The translations under genes were made by a program, and so were the position numbers. Under the pieces are notes generated by a model, which worked only from the letters and a program-made list of their open reading frames with translations, had not been told where the DNA came from and did no database searches. A stretch of 64,000 bases of DNA from Colletotrichum lupini (taxonomy: Eukaryota; Ascomycota; Sordariomycetes; Glomerellales; Glomerellaceae). The DNA is taken from the NCBI RefSeq assembly GCF_023278565.1, contig NC_064676.1, forward strand, positions 2,914,001 to 2,978,000, written 5' to 3'. Shown here in pieces: positions 47,541-59,332 of this stretch (positions are counted from its first letter, which is position 1; the number at the start of each line of letters is the position of its first letter).

Positions 47541-49159
47541 ATGACGACTGAGAGGTATCCTGACGAGTTGATTGTGGGGGACGATACGGAAGATGAGAGC
47601 CAGTCAGAGGTTGGGAGTGTAAGCAATCGCGCGTCCACGTCGCCAACGTACAAACATGTACGGAGAAAAAATTGGCACCGCTGAACATCGAAAACAGGTT
47701 GCCTCGTCCAGCACAAGTCTGCGCGACTCCGTCCTCGACTACCGCCTCGAGAACGGTAGGACATACCACCGTTACAAAGACGGCAGTAAGTTTTCTTTTG
47801 TTTGTTGTATTGCCTTTGATGAAACCCATGCCTCTTGGCATCGAGACACGGTCTGACAATGACGCAGAATACACGAAGCCCAACGATGAGCGGGAAATGG
47901 ACAGACTCGGTAACTTCCTTTCTGATGCTATTGTTCTTACCAGCTGGTCTTCAGCTAACAACGGGAAATTCCAGAGCTGGAGAATGAGTTGTGGCTGATT
48001 TCTCTCGACTTCGCTTCCGGCGTCGCCCCGCCCGCCCAGAAGGACTCAAAGTTCGTGTGTTCTCGTGCACTGGACGTCGGTACCGGTACCGGTAGCTGGG
48101 CCATCGACTTTGCAGATGATCATCCGGAGTCAGAGGTAAGGAGAAAAATCAGGATTTGCATTTCGACAAATCCGCAAGAAATGGCGACTGAACTGTGACC
48201 ATCTAACGGTTTTGCTCGCAAGGTTATCGGATTCGACCTCTCACCGCCCCTGACCGATTAGTACGTTTGATATTTTCCTATTCGTAGGCTCATTCTTTTT
48301 GTTTCAAGCCCAAAATGTGTCATTTAAGAGCAGAAAGACACTTGCGTCCCCCGATGCCAACCCCCTCAGCAATTCATCGGTTCACTGATTGTTCTCAGCG
48401 TGCCCCCAAACCTCAAATTCGAGATTGATGACCTCGAGGAGGACTGGACGTGGTCCCGCCCTTTCAGCTACATCCACAGCAGAGTCATGACAGGCGCCGT
48501 CAACGACTGGGACATTTATCTCCGCAAGATATACAAGTGAGTTCTGGAAAAAAGGCTACTCATAGCAACAAAGAAGATTGTCAAATCATACCGACAAAAA
48601 GCCACAGCTAACACTCTTCAAAAGGAACCTCGAGCCAGGCGGCTGGGTTGAGCTGCAAGAGCTCGACGTCTTCGTCACCTCGGACGACGGCACCCTCACG
48701 GAGAAGCACGCGCTCTCGCAATGGAGCAAGCTCCTCCACGGCGCCTCGGAGAAGCTCGGCCGCCCCTACATTGACCCCAAGTCCCTGAACCTCAAGGCCG
48801 CCGGCTTCGTCGACGTGTCCATCACCACCTTCAAGTGGCCGCTCAACGAGTGGCCCAAGGACCCCAAGTACAAGCAGCTGGGCAGGATCCAGCTCGAGAA
48901 CGGCACGACTGGGATGGAGGCTTTCACGATGGCGGCGTTTACGCGCGCGTACGAGTGGTCGCCCGAGGAGGTCAACGTCTTCCTCGTCGATGTCCGGAAT
49001 GATCTTAGGAACAAGGCTATTCATGCTTATATGCCAGCGTATGTCTTAATCCCTCCTCTGTCAATCCACTGATATCCTAATACGTTATACAGGTACTGCA
49101 TTATTGGTCGCAAACCGGAGAAGGGTGAGCTTGAGGCGAAGGAGGAGAGTACTGCTTAA
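47541..49159 (+). CDS. LaeA-like methyltransferase, copy 7 (plus strand)
   Basis: Eight exons (47541-47618, 47698-47785, 47868-47909, 47975-48135, 48223-48260, 48399-48536, 48625-49038, 49093-49159) encode 341 residues. It starts MTTERYPDELIVGDDTED, then shows ENGRTYHRYKDG, YTKPNDEREMDRL, motif I ALDVGTGTGSWAIDFADDHP, VIGFDLSP, VPPNLKFEIDDLEEDW with YIHSR, and NLEPGGWVELQE to HAYMPA, ending YCIIGRKPEKGELEAKEEST. Exons of 42, 38 and 138 nt match the array exactly. By eye it is nearest to copy 2, on the far side of the ERB1 and transposon region. Motif I has Ser where others have Ile (TGTGSW). Confidence 0.9.
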
Positions 49160-49846
49160 GATTCGTTGAAGGGGATTTGATCACTCGAGGCTTCAACTTT
49201 CTGCATCGTATTCACAGTACAGCACAGACGATCAAGGGCAAAATCTTGTCGATGGCATTAGTGGACTGGCAATGAACAGCGAGTGAATCAAGTCGGACCA
49301 CTTTGCATGATTTTATAGCACATTCATAAATACCTGGGGAGTCGCCTTAGCAGCATAAGCATCACTCTTATCTTATTTACCGGCGGAGAGTTACCTGCCT
49401 CTCATATCAAATAGCTACAGTAGAAGAAGAGTGCCCATGAGCATTGCGGTATGCATAGTTGTTACTTGAGTTTGCCAAGCATTCGCTCGGTTGATCCACA
49501 CCTCTCACGCTGTACCGCCGTCCTGAATTGAAGCTGAAGATAGAACGATCGAGTAAGGTACTTTACTTGAGCCGAGTAATATCATCTCGTCAAAGACTCC
49601 CTTGTCCATCATAAACTCACTAATTCCGTATTAGAGTACCATAGAACGCGCCGGGCCGATTGACTGGTAGGTGAGCGAGGGTACTGGAGGTATCCGGCTA
49701 GATATGTGCGGATCTCGGTAAAATACGGCCTCTTGTTACCCTTCCTTGTGAACTCACAAGAGAGGAGACCAAACTCATCAGACCATCCGTGACCATCCCA
49801 AACACCTCGTCCTTCTTTATCCATACAATCATCTCAATAGTACAAC

Positions 49847-50013
49847 TACTACAGCCCTCTAAAGGAGGTCCTGTCCTCCGATGGTAACATCACGCAGCTA
49901 CTAATCGTTGATGGCGATACTGGCGAAATCAACTTCTGGTCTCAGGATCCCATTGAGAACGTCGATGAGAACTACTCGGGCTCTAGCGCCATCACCGTTC
50001 GGTCTGATTTATG
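49847..50013 (+). pseudogene. Coding relic of unknown gene (about 55 codons)
   Basis: A frame closed on the left by TAG reads YSPLKEVLSSDGNITQLLIV, then DGDTGEINFWSQDP and a TGA after SAITVRSDL. The amino-acid content is protein-like and unlike the neighbouring non-coding DNA. It has no start and no visible continuation, so it may be the last exon of a vanished gene or an unrecognised exon. The family is not recognised. Confidence 0.3.
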
Positions 50014-50105
50014 ACACAAAGCTGCGAAGCTAATTACCCCGGAATTACGTGTCTTGTTCTCTTTGGTATTAACGTCGTCCGGAGGATCGTCGATCCACGA
50101 TATCC

Positions 50106-51830
50106 TTACTCCAATGGCTTCCTTCCAACGATAGAATACCTATGAATATCGTTAGCAAGCTCTCACCCAAAACCCCTACCCTAAAGCAGAAACCAGAAAT
50201 GCACTCACACGAGCCCGTAAGCATGAATACTCTCATCCCTCATCTCGTTCCTGACACCCACCAAAAACGCATCGACGTCCTCCTTGGACCACCCAAACGC
50301 CCTCGTAAACGGCGCCATCGCAAACCCCTGCAGCCCAGCCACGATATTCTCCCCGCTCCACACCCCGAGCTCCTTCAGCCTCCTCCCTTCCTCCGTGTCC
50401 GCGGCAGGCCACCCGTTGGTCGGCCACTTGAACACGCGGACCTCGACGTCCACGAACCCGACCTCCGGATCACGCATCAGGTCGGCGAGCTTGGGGATCT
50501 CCTGGTAAGGACGGCCCAGCATCACCGAGGCGTCGTGTAGGAGCGCGCAGTACCGCGCCAGCGCCGAGGTTGTAGGGTCGAGGGTGCCGTCGTCGCATGA
50601 GGGGCCTACGTCGACTTCTTGGAGTTCTAGGTAGCCTCCCGGTGTGAGGTTGCTGTTGGGAGAGCGTAAGAGGGTCTGAGTTTGTAGCACAGTCCAAGAG
50701 AGTTGGGGGGAAGAACTCAACTTGTAACAATTCTTCAGATACTCCTTCCAGTCTGCTATGCTAGAAGTCATGAGGCGGCTGTGAATGTAGTCAAACGGTT
50801 CGTCAAACACCCACTCCTCCTCAATGTCGTCTACTTCAAAGTCGACGTTTGGCGGTAGGCTGGATTGAATCTATCAGCAGGCCCATAAAGCGAAATAAAT
50901 AAAGGGTTAAGGTAGTTCTGAACTCACAAAGTAGGTTGATTAGGCGAAAGATCGATCCCAAGGACCTTTTTATTTGCCAACCATTCATCAGCAAACGACT
51001 CCTCACAACTGTCTGAAAAGGGTGTCAAACACCAGGAAAAAACTTACTTCGGCTTCGGGGTGTTCGTCGCCAAAGTCAATAGCCCATATCCCCGTCCCCG
51101 TTCCAACGTCGAGGACCCTGCCAGGGACTTCGGCCCCCTTCTGGCACGGCGGCGCGAGACCGAGCCTGTTGTCAAACGTGAGGAGGAAGACGTTATGTTG
51201 GAGGTCTGGCAATTCAGCTTCCCGTCAGTACCTGGATGTATGGAGACAAACGTAGGGTTGCCGCTTCGAACGTAAGAGGAAACTGCCGAGCGGAAGTGCT
51301 GTGCCTGTGTCTTGCAGCAGCAGCAGCAGCAATAGCAGCACCAACCAAATGTCGGCGGGAGAAGGGGACAGCAAGACTCACCTAACCTCTCCTGCTCAGC
51401 CTGGTCGTTTGGAAGAGTATATTCTGCAGAAAAGGCCGGTCAGAAACAACACCAACACCATCCATAACCCGACCCGGACCACTGCGGCCTCCCACTTACT
51501 GCCGTCCTTGTACCGATGATATGTCCTCCCGTTCTCCATACGGTACTCCAGTATAGATTCACTCAAACTCAGCCCGGATGAAGACAAGCCCTTCAGGAAA
51601 GAAAAGCAATGACACGGTCAGTTGAGTATTTCTTAAAGAAAAGTACAGAAGAAAAAACTGAAGTCAAGAGGCAGGGGTAGGCGGGGGCGATAAGGCTGAA
51701 GAGAGTGAGATTCTCAACAGACGAAAGGCTGGAAACTCACAGGGACGTCGTCGGAATGCCCATGTTCGCAAGTGGCGTGACCACATCCCTCTTCCTCGTC
51801 CTGACCATCGCCGTCGTCATCGTGAGAATG

Positions 51831-51861
<31 letters not shown>

Positions 51862-51998
51862 CCCCTCGAAGGCTGACCAAAATCACGGTCCGGGTCAATC
51901 CCATAATCCGCCATCAACTTCGCTTTCAAGCTCAGAAACAGTTGATCATGCTTGGCCTGATCGATCTCTCCTACACCACGCTCTGGAGAGCGTGACAT
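50106..51998 (-). CDS. LaeA-like methyltransferase, copy 8, with extended polyGln N-terminus
   Basis: Eight exons (51741-51998, 51500-51590, 51382-51423, 51048-51205, 50928-50965, 50722-50859, 50209-50652, 50106-50139) encode about 400 residues. The first exon is 86 codons instead of 14-26. It contains ten consecutive Gln, then an Asp/Glu-rich stretch and GCGHATCEHGHSDD, which looks able to bind metal but matches no domain I know. The core follows the family: MENGRTYHRYKDG, YTLPNDQAEQERL, VLDVGTGTGIWAIDFGDEHP, VLGIDLSP, LPPNVDFEVDDIEEEW with YIHSR, NLTPGGYLELQE to HAYGLV, and YSIVGRKPLE. The ATG at 51998 is the most upstream in frame after splicing evidence ends; a start further upstream is possible. 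Convergent with copy 7. Confidence 0.86.
51831..51860. repeat. CTG/CAG trinucleotide run coding polyGln
   Basis: Ten CTG-type triplets with one TTG, read on the minus strand as ten glutamines in exon 1 of copy 8. A second CAG run occurs at about 51315-51342 in the intron after exon 3 of the same gene. Confidence 0.85.
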
Positions 51999-52425
51999 CT
52001 GCAGGGGGGGTAAGGAAAGGCTGGCAGAGCAGAACTTCAGAAGCAACGTCGGCAGCCTTAAGTTGTCGTCGTTATTTCTTCTCAAAAATAGTAAGGGACC
52101 AGAAACACTTTCGATCAAAGTACAGAACAGCGCCCAGACTCAATACACCAAAGAAGAAAAAAGAGCGAAAGGAATCGTGTCACAAATTCCAACCAACTCC
52201 TCTCTCTCTCTCCCTCCTCTTCCCCCATACCCGCATCCTTCAAAAGCCCGTCTGGCCCCCCCAAAAATGCCCAACCGAACAGAACCCCTCCTCGACCCAG
52301 GGCCCAGGCATCTTTACCCCCCAGGCAAACATACCAGGGCAAACATTTACGAGCACACCGAACTAGGCAGGGGGGGACAAGTTGGAGTTGGAGTTGGAGC
52401 AAGAAGGAACCAACAGCATATGCAC

Positions 52426-52433
52426 GTCTGCAA
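52426..52433. promoter_or_regulatory. GCATATGC palindrome upstream of copy 8
   Basis: Followed in gene orientation by TGTTGGTTCCTTCTTGC, the same GTTGGTTCC block as in the left array but with about 10 bp missing between palindrome and block. It lies 428 bp before the assigned ATG, about twice the spacing seen in the array, which may mean the real start or transcription start is further upstream. Confidence 0.5.
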
Positions 52434-53614
52434 ATTGCAGCTGTCAAATCGGGAATGTGAAGCGGCGTTTTCTGCAGAGGGCCCGCTAATCTTTTTCCAC
52501 TCTGGCCGCGCTATGGAACGACACGACCGGGGAGGGAGACGAGCCGGGGGGGTTGTATGCAGGCCGGGCCGGCCCCCGGGTTAGTGAGCGAAGGAAAGTC
52601 AACTCTCTTAGCAGTGGGTTGGTGGACAAGCGCTTGAGCGCAGAATAAGCGCTTCAATGACTATCTGAACCGAGCTGGCTTGATCAATCGAATACGTTGG
52701 ATCATGGTCGCCTACCGGACTCATGAGTACTGGTGGCTGTCGTTGATGAAGCGTACACATAGATTGAGGCAAGCAGGTGGATGGATCTAGGCAATCCACC
52801 TCACTTCCATGACCATCACATGGCACTTCATCAATCTTTGTATCGGGAAGTTTTTGGTATTCATCCACCATGCTATCAGCGAAAAGCCCGATTGAAAGGC
52901 TTCTTCTAGCCAAGCACAACTACTTCAAGCCAGCTGGATCAGTGCTATTCACCTAACACCCAGCTTCGTCTCCTCAGCCGCCCACTCCCCTGTCATCTTC
53001 AACACTGCGACTTCCACGCAGAGTCATATCCTCCACACACAGCCCCAAACTCTAAATCATCCGAAACTGGATGACATGGCATCAAAGTACGTCGCCAGCC
53101 TGCGGCTCGTCCATCGCCAAGTAAGAAGAACCTTGCCATGTGGTTGGCCATTGCCACTCGAAGAAGATGCAAAAGAAAGGGCCAAACAGAGAATCTGAGA
53201 ATGCCGCGCCAATGCGAGCCTTGTAAACATGAAGAATAAAAAAAGTCTGACAATTGAAAATCCAATCAAACAAAATCTTTGACCGTGGTCATTATACAGC
53301 TCCGATTTGCTCCTCGGTCATGGGTTGAAAAAACAGTGGCTCTTTGTATGCCCGAAACTCCAAAAGGCCCCCGAAAAACCGCATCTCTTTTTTGGGTGTT
53401 TCCAAACAAACGTCCAGTAGTTTTGCATGTAATAGGCAAGGATTAACCATCCAAGGCACACCTTTATCAGAAACTCAAAGTAACGCCGCCTCGAATGAAC
53501 TTCTGACTGCATTAGTCTTTAAATAGAAGTCGCCCCCAGTGCAGGGAGCTGTTGGTGCTCTTGGGCAGGTGTGCATGTGCTCTTTTCCTTCTGTCGTTAT
53601 TGTTGTCATTTCGC
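52434..53614. other. Intergenic, no gene seen
   Basis: No recognisable gene; includes the 3' side of the Pin2-like gene. Confidence 0.5.
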
Positions 53615-55273
53615 TCAGACGCCACTCCAGCCATCCTTTGTTGGCTGGTACGCCTTGTATCCTGGATAGGTGCCGCCGCTGCTTTGCGGAGGTCGCTGTT
53701 CGTCTTCGTCCTCGATATGTTGGTTGCCACCGCTCGGACCGCGGTTGTAGTTGTATTGTTGGGGACGACTGTAGCCAGAGCTGAAGTCAAAGCCGCCAGA
53801 GTCATGCAGATCCGGAGATACCATGCTTTGGTCGCCAGTGTAGCTGCGCTGAGGAGCAAGAGGGCGAGTCGACTCTGAAGAGGGTTGACGCGAGTTTGCT
53901 CCGTACTGGGGACGACCATAGTTCTCATTGAGGAACTGGCCTTGCTGATTCTTCTGGTCAAAGCCGTAGTCGTTTTGAGGCGCGGGGGATCGCCGGTAGT
54001 CGCTGGGAGGGGGTGGAGGGCCGCGGTAACCGCCGGCTTGAGGACCAGGAGAGCGGCGATATCCAGCCGGGGCGGGACTGGGTCCATCGCGAGGTGGTGC
54101 TGTGAAGCTTCGGGGTATCGGTGCCGGGCTGGGGCCGTTCCGGGGAGGACGGCCCATGCCGTAGCCTCCCTGCTCGTAGCTGTTGCCGAAGCCCTGATCG
54201 AAATCTTGCTGAGGACGGGGGTACGTCTGACCTCTCTGGGGTCCGTAGCCATTGTTGTTGAACTCTTGGTGAGGTGTACCTCTACCCTGCATCGCCATGC
54301 CTCCGGCAGCCATGGCCCCATTTCCATATCCTTGGTCTACACCGAAAGAAGACGCTGACTGTCCGTACGCTCCATCACTGTAGCCGTTGCCTGCCATTTC
54401 GTAGGGACCCGCAGGCTGATTGGCGTTGGTGAAGTAACCGCTGGGCCCGGCCTGAGAATTTTGGCCATACGGGCTCCTGTCACCCGGCATGGGGCTGTTC
54501 GGATGGGACATGGCGTTGGGTGCCATGAGAGGCATGTTCTGTCCGTTCGGGTTCGGTGATACAGCCGGTTTGTTCATCTGTTCGAGCTCCACCTCCTCCT
54601 CAAGTGCCACCTTTTTCGAGCCTGCACCCTCCCAACTGGGCATCGCGGGAAGTGAATCGGCGTCTGCCGGATTGGCACCTGATTTGCTGACTTCGAATTC
54701 AGCATACTGAGGCGGCGCCGCGGCCCCGGAAGCCACGGGTGCTGTTGAATTCGCCTGGTGTGCAGGCGCGGTGCTGGCATTGTTGTAAAAGGGAGCCATG
54801 GGCGCCTGGGATTTATATCCCTGATTGTTCGGTCCATACGAATTGTCGTCGAGGTGCTTGTGAGGTGTTCCCTTGGGGGTGTCGCAGCAACCGCAGCAGT
54901 TACCACAGCACTTCAAGCAGTAGCAACACTGACAGCAGCACGACAGACCGCAGCAAGCGCACCGGATGATGCACCATACGATAGAGAAAATGATCAGGCC
55001 TCCGAAGATCATGATCCCAATGACGGGCCACCTGCGCAAGTTAGTATGCCGGGATTCAAGTGAGGTCGTGGCCGAAACCTACTTGCAGAAATTAACGGAC
55101 ATGCAATTGTCCCAACTAGACAGCGCCGTCTTCACATCGTTGATCGAGTTTCCGGCGCTCTGTACTGTGTCTGTAATTCCGCGACTCTGAATGTCCGCGG
55201 CCATGCTCGACACCACTGATCCCCACACTCCTCCTCGGAGACTCCTCGCCATGGCGACATCGATCGAAGGCAT
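53615..55273 (-). CDS. Pin2-like Cys-rich single-pass membrane protein ('fibroin-3 related')
   Basis: Two exons (55083-55273 and 53615-55031) encode 535 residues. The N-terminal domain has SWDNCMSVNFCKWPVIGIM, then one membrane span (about residues 65-85) and a Cys cluster CCGLSCCCQCCYCLKCC that is a likely palmitoylation site. This SWD-C-M...CK plus span plus Cys-cluster arrangement resembles yeast Pin2, a Golgi/plasma membrane protein moved by exomer. The remaining ~420 residues are low in complexity, rich in Gly, Pro, Gln, Asn, Tyr and Ser with repeated RSPAP/GPSPAP/YRRSP motifs, and prion-like in composition. It is commonly annotated as fibroin-3 related in filamentous fungi. The role in this organism is unknown. 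Confidence 0.75.
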
Positions 55274-58200
55274 TTTGAATGATTTTGTTTTGCTTTTCCT
55301 CCAACAAAGAACGTGATTCTCGGCGAATTACCCACAAAATTTGGGTACGTCGAGCTTGGTTGGTCGAGGGGGATTGATCTGCGGAATTAGAAGCGGACTA
55401 TAGCTCCATCATCTCATGGGCTCGATGTTTCGTCGTTTAATCGGCTTGAACGGTGATCGGCGGACCGTTGGGGGATAAGGCGAGCCGCTTCGTGGTACAA
55501 GAGAACGTCGTCGTGCAGGTGTAACGGGCGGCCGGATTCGCACAAAACGATCTCACTTGAAGTCAAGATGGCAAAGGAAAGTAAGTGGTAGGCGTGAACA
55601 AAAAAGTCGAGCCTCGAGAGCCTCAGAGGATAAGAACCGAAATGAGTAGTGCCGCTGTACTGCCGGTAAATGAATGCAAGTCTTCTTCTGTCGTCACTGC
55701 CTATGGGAGGGCAAAGCGTTCGCCCCCTTGCGTGGGTGGGCTGGTGAACGGGTGGTAGGGGACGTTGTAGCGAATGGTAGCGACAAACGAGCAAAAAGCC
55801 CAGAGGCTTTCGTCTCAAAATGGCACTGAAACTGGGCGGTGCAAGTCAGCAAGCACGGCAAGATCCAACAGGATGACCCCGAAAAATAGGCGATCCGTGG
55901 CCAACAGATTGGGTGTCTTGGTCTTATTGCTTGGTGACGCTGCTGGGTGCGAGTATTGAGAAAAGGGGTGGGTCGCAATTCGTGTCCAAGCTGTCGAGAG
56001 ACACGGTTATCCCAGGTAGAAGGGAGGCTGTAGCTGAGGGGTGGTCGTTTTCGTGAGACGTGTTGAGGATAAATAAATCCCAGAGTGGCGGCGAGAGAGG
56101 CGGAGTACCGGTATTCGTATGGCTTGCTTAAGGAATGACTTTTGAGCTGGAATTCTGCTCTTCTGCTTCGCGAAGAGAACGAACGAAAAAAGGTAAAAAT
56201 GAGAGACACGAGGAGGACCGTCAAACAGCCTCGGGAATGGCCAAGGAGATGAGACGGAACGAAAAAGGAGCGAAACGGCACAGGACGCAGTCTGCCGGGT
56301 TGTCGGAGGAATATGCACCTCGGGAGGTTGTCAAGAAAGAGAGTGACAAGAGGCCGCCGTAGATGAGATGAAGAAGACGTGAGGATCTGTTTCCCTTGAC
56401 CAAAAGGTCAGAAGAGCAGCAAAACGAGAGGAGGATTTGCAACGAGGTGTGGGAAAAGGAAGAAGGAAGGGGAAAAGATTGGCGTGACGCACACAGAGTT
56501 ACTTTGCCGGGAAAGCCACGAGGGGGACGATCAAAAGTGGCAGTCAGGCAGCCCAGGTGGTCACTGGTAGTGGTGGAAAGGACCAAGGAGCAGCGGTAGA
56601 AACATCAGCACCTTTCCATTCTCCCTGTTTGACAGACTGAGCTGAGGTAAGGTACCTAAGAGAGAGCGAGCGCGACGGGACGCCGCGACCTGAGCACAGG
56701 GAGATTTCCAGAGGGAAATTCGAATTGCGATCGAGCGCCATGCCACACTCTAGCGGACTGAAGATCCCTGCTCAGACGAACTTGAGTGGGGGAAGCGGTT
56801 CCTGACTTCCCGTCCCCCCTTCTGCTTTGCTTTTTGCTGCGGCTTGTTCAGTCAAATCGCTGCAATGCTGCCATGCTGCGCTGCTGCTGCTTGGCCTCGC
56901 ATTCTCTTTTCTGTCTGCCTGCCTGTCTGCAACGCCAACACCCAACGCCCGTGTCCACTTCCACCTCAACTCCAAAACGGCTGTCTGGCAAGTCCCCTTG
57001 TAATCGCGCAAGTGCCGCTTTTTCCCTCATGAAGTTCGTTCAGGGGCCGGTTCGGAGATGATTTTGGATTCGTCGACCCCAATCTTGATTGCGCCGATGA
57101 GCCGTCCCTGAAGTCCCCTCTCCCCCGGCCGATAAATCAAGATGCTAACTAAAGTAAGGTAAGCACATAAGGTATCAGTTAGCGAGTATTGACTTGCAGT
57201 ATGTCTGGTCTGCCGTCGCCGCGCGTGCCCGCCACCCAACTGCACCAACCGTACGGAGCATTTCCGTATTGAAAACGAGACAACCTGGGGGCCGAGGGAC
57301 CACCAGTTAGCAGCATGCAGAGTCAACAGGATGAAACATGGTGCTCTTCTCGTCCTCAGGCATACGTACAGCACATTACGACTTGGCATTGGCCAAAGCG
57401 TCTGGGTCGCAACCCCCGTGACAGTGGGCACCCCTTGCTGCCTTCCCTCGCGCTCGGTTATGACGGGAATACGTAAAAAGCCAATGGTTATTTCCAGCCA
57501 CACCAGCGTTTTACTCAGCCACAACCACTCGCCACATTCAGCACCCATGTGATGTGCACAGTTGCATCAACTCGGCCGAGACGGCGGCAGAGCCCCGGGC
57601 CTTACCAGGACACTGCAGATTCGACAGTGGACAGGGCATCTCGGAGACGGGTTCTCCTTCTTGTCTCAGAAAGACCGCCGTCGCTGGCTTCGAGAACAAT
57701 CCTTGGCCCCCAATCTCACCAGCTTGAAATGAACGTCAGGGTCGAGCTAACTGGCTAGAGGACCCCACGAAACGCCTGGAAGCGTGGAGGAGTAGCGATG
57801 GGACAGCGAGTAGGATCAGGAACGGACGCCACCGTGGTTCGAGAGACCGCTTGCGATAGCCCGAAATCTTACTCTCGCTGCTCCAAGTAGTCGATCTTCG
57901 TCAGAGGAGGCGCTCTATCCTGGGACGTCGAGAGTAGAAGCTCTGGGCAGTGGCACCGACACGCACGTCCCAAAGGAAGACCGTCTGGACGTCCAGAAGG
58001 ATAATTGACTTCACGGCCGCAGCCCAGCACAACGCAGGGCTCGTCTGATGTAAGAGCTATGCTAGCAACTTGACCTGTGCGATGGTCAAGCCCAACGACC
58101 TTGCGTTGATCGTTCAGTCTTTGACTGACTTCGTGGATCATGGCAGATGTCGCGTTCCTAAGTATATTGACATATATTGAGGGACAGGTCCGTCAAGGGT

Positions 58201-58581
58201 AGAAATCTTTCACATGTCGTCACCAGTCTCGAAAATTTGATTGTGGCCATGAAAGCATCAACAATATTGAAGTTTACTATGGAGTCATAGTTCCAGAGCT
58301 TTCTCGATTCTTTCTCCAGGCCAGGCTCAACCCCGAATATCATCATCATCATACATATTGGCTGGCCCCCATATTCCTTCCCTCTTGGCCCCTATCATCG
58401 TAAAAGTCCTTCCAAAGAAAACCTGCCAACGCCTAATCGGGTTGTTTCGCAATCAAGGTATCATCTGTGTGTTCGCAAGTCGTCGTACTCATGACAGTCA
58501 AAGAAGTTTCATGCCTCTCCGCATCAACCCTTCCACGCCTTCGGAACCCAAGCCCCATTATCTTTCATCGTCATCATCCAT
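55274..58581. other. Long intergenic region, no secure gene
   Basis: Upstream of the Pin2-like gene and downstream of the RCR gene. One 90-codon minus-strand frame at 57869-58141 (MIHEVSQRLNDQRKVVGLDH) has an ATG and plausible composition but no recognised family. The rest shows nothing. Confidence 0.5.
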
Positions 58582-59332
58582 CTACTTTCCGGGCGGCGGG
58601 CCAGCAGGCGGGGCGTAAGAATCCCGCTGGTAGGCGTTTTGCGGCTGCTGCAGGTGAATACCCTCGTTGTGACCGCCGTAGTATCCATCGTTTGGGTTGA
58701 ACGTGGTGCCAGTGTACTGAGGTTGCTGCTGCGCGGGCCCGTAAGCAGGAGGCGGGTTCTGGTAGGCTCCGCCCTGCTGGGGGTAGCCTGTGTATCCTTG
58801 CTGCTGGCCATTGTACGGCTGGTTGTAGGCGTAGGTGCCCTGCTGATTGTGCTTGTTGTTGTTGCTCATCCATCCGGTGCCGTAGAAGGGCTGGACACCG
58901 CGCTTTCTGCGACGGCGGGAGTTCATGCAGCTACATCACAAAAACATCGGTTAGCCATGATGAACGAATGCAATGGAGGGTCGTGCCAAAAGACAGGAAA
59001 TAGCACTGGGGGAGTACCCTAACAAGATGAGGATCAGAAGTGCGATGCCGACGACGACGGCGGCGAGGACCCAGCGGCCCCACCAGTACCATGCGCCGCG
59101 TTCATAGCATGCTCCGTTTCTGTAGACTTGACCGGAGCTGCAGTAGAATTGTCTGCGAGATTGACGTTAGCGTCCGGAGGGCATCGCCGGGGGGTGTTGA
59201 TGTATGCAGGGTCTCGCAGATCCATTTCGGATGGCATGCAATGAGGGGAGGAAGGAAGGAGAAGGCTTACCTCTTGTCGAGTGAGTCGATGGGAAAGGGC
59301 AGAATGTGAACATTGCCTACAGCGTCCGCCAT
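58582..59332 (-). CDS. RCR-family membrane protein (chitin deposition / Congo red resistance)
   Basis: Three exons (59271-59332, 59018-59152, 58582-58930) encode 181 residues. The RCR signature is clear: FYCSSGQVYRNGACYERGAW and WWGRWVLAAVV lead into one membrane span (GIALLILILLGC), followed by MNSRRRRKRGVQPFYGTGWM. The C-terminal cytosolic tail is rich in Gln, Pro, Tyr and Gly and includes PPPAYGP, a PY-like motif of the kind that recruits Rsp5-type ubiquitin ligases in yeast Rcr1/Rcr2. The yeast homologues influence chitin deposition and plasma-membrane protein sorting. Both introns keep phase and no defect was found. Confidence 0.85.
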
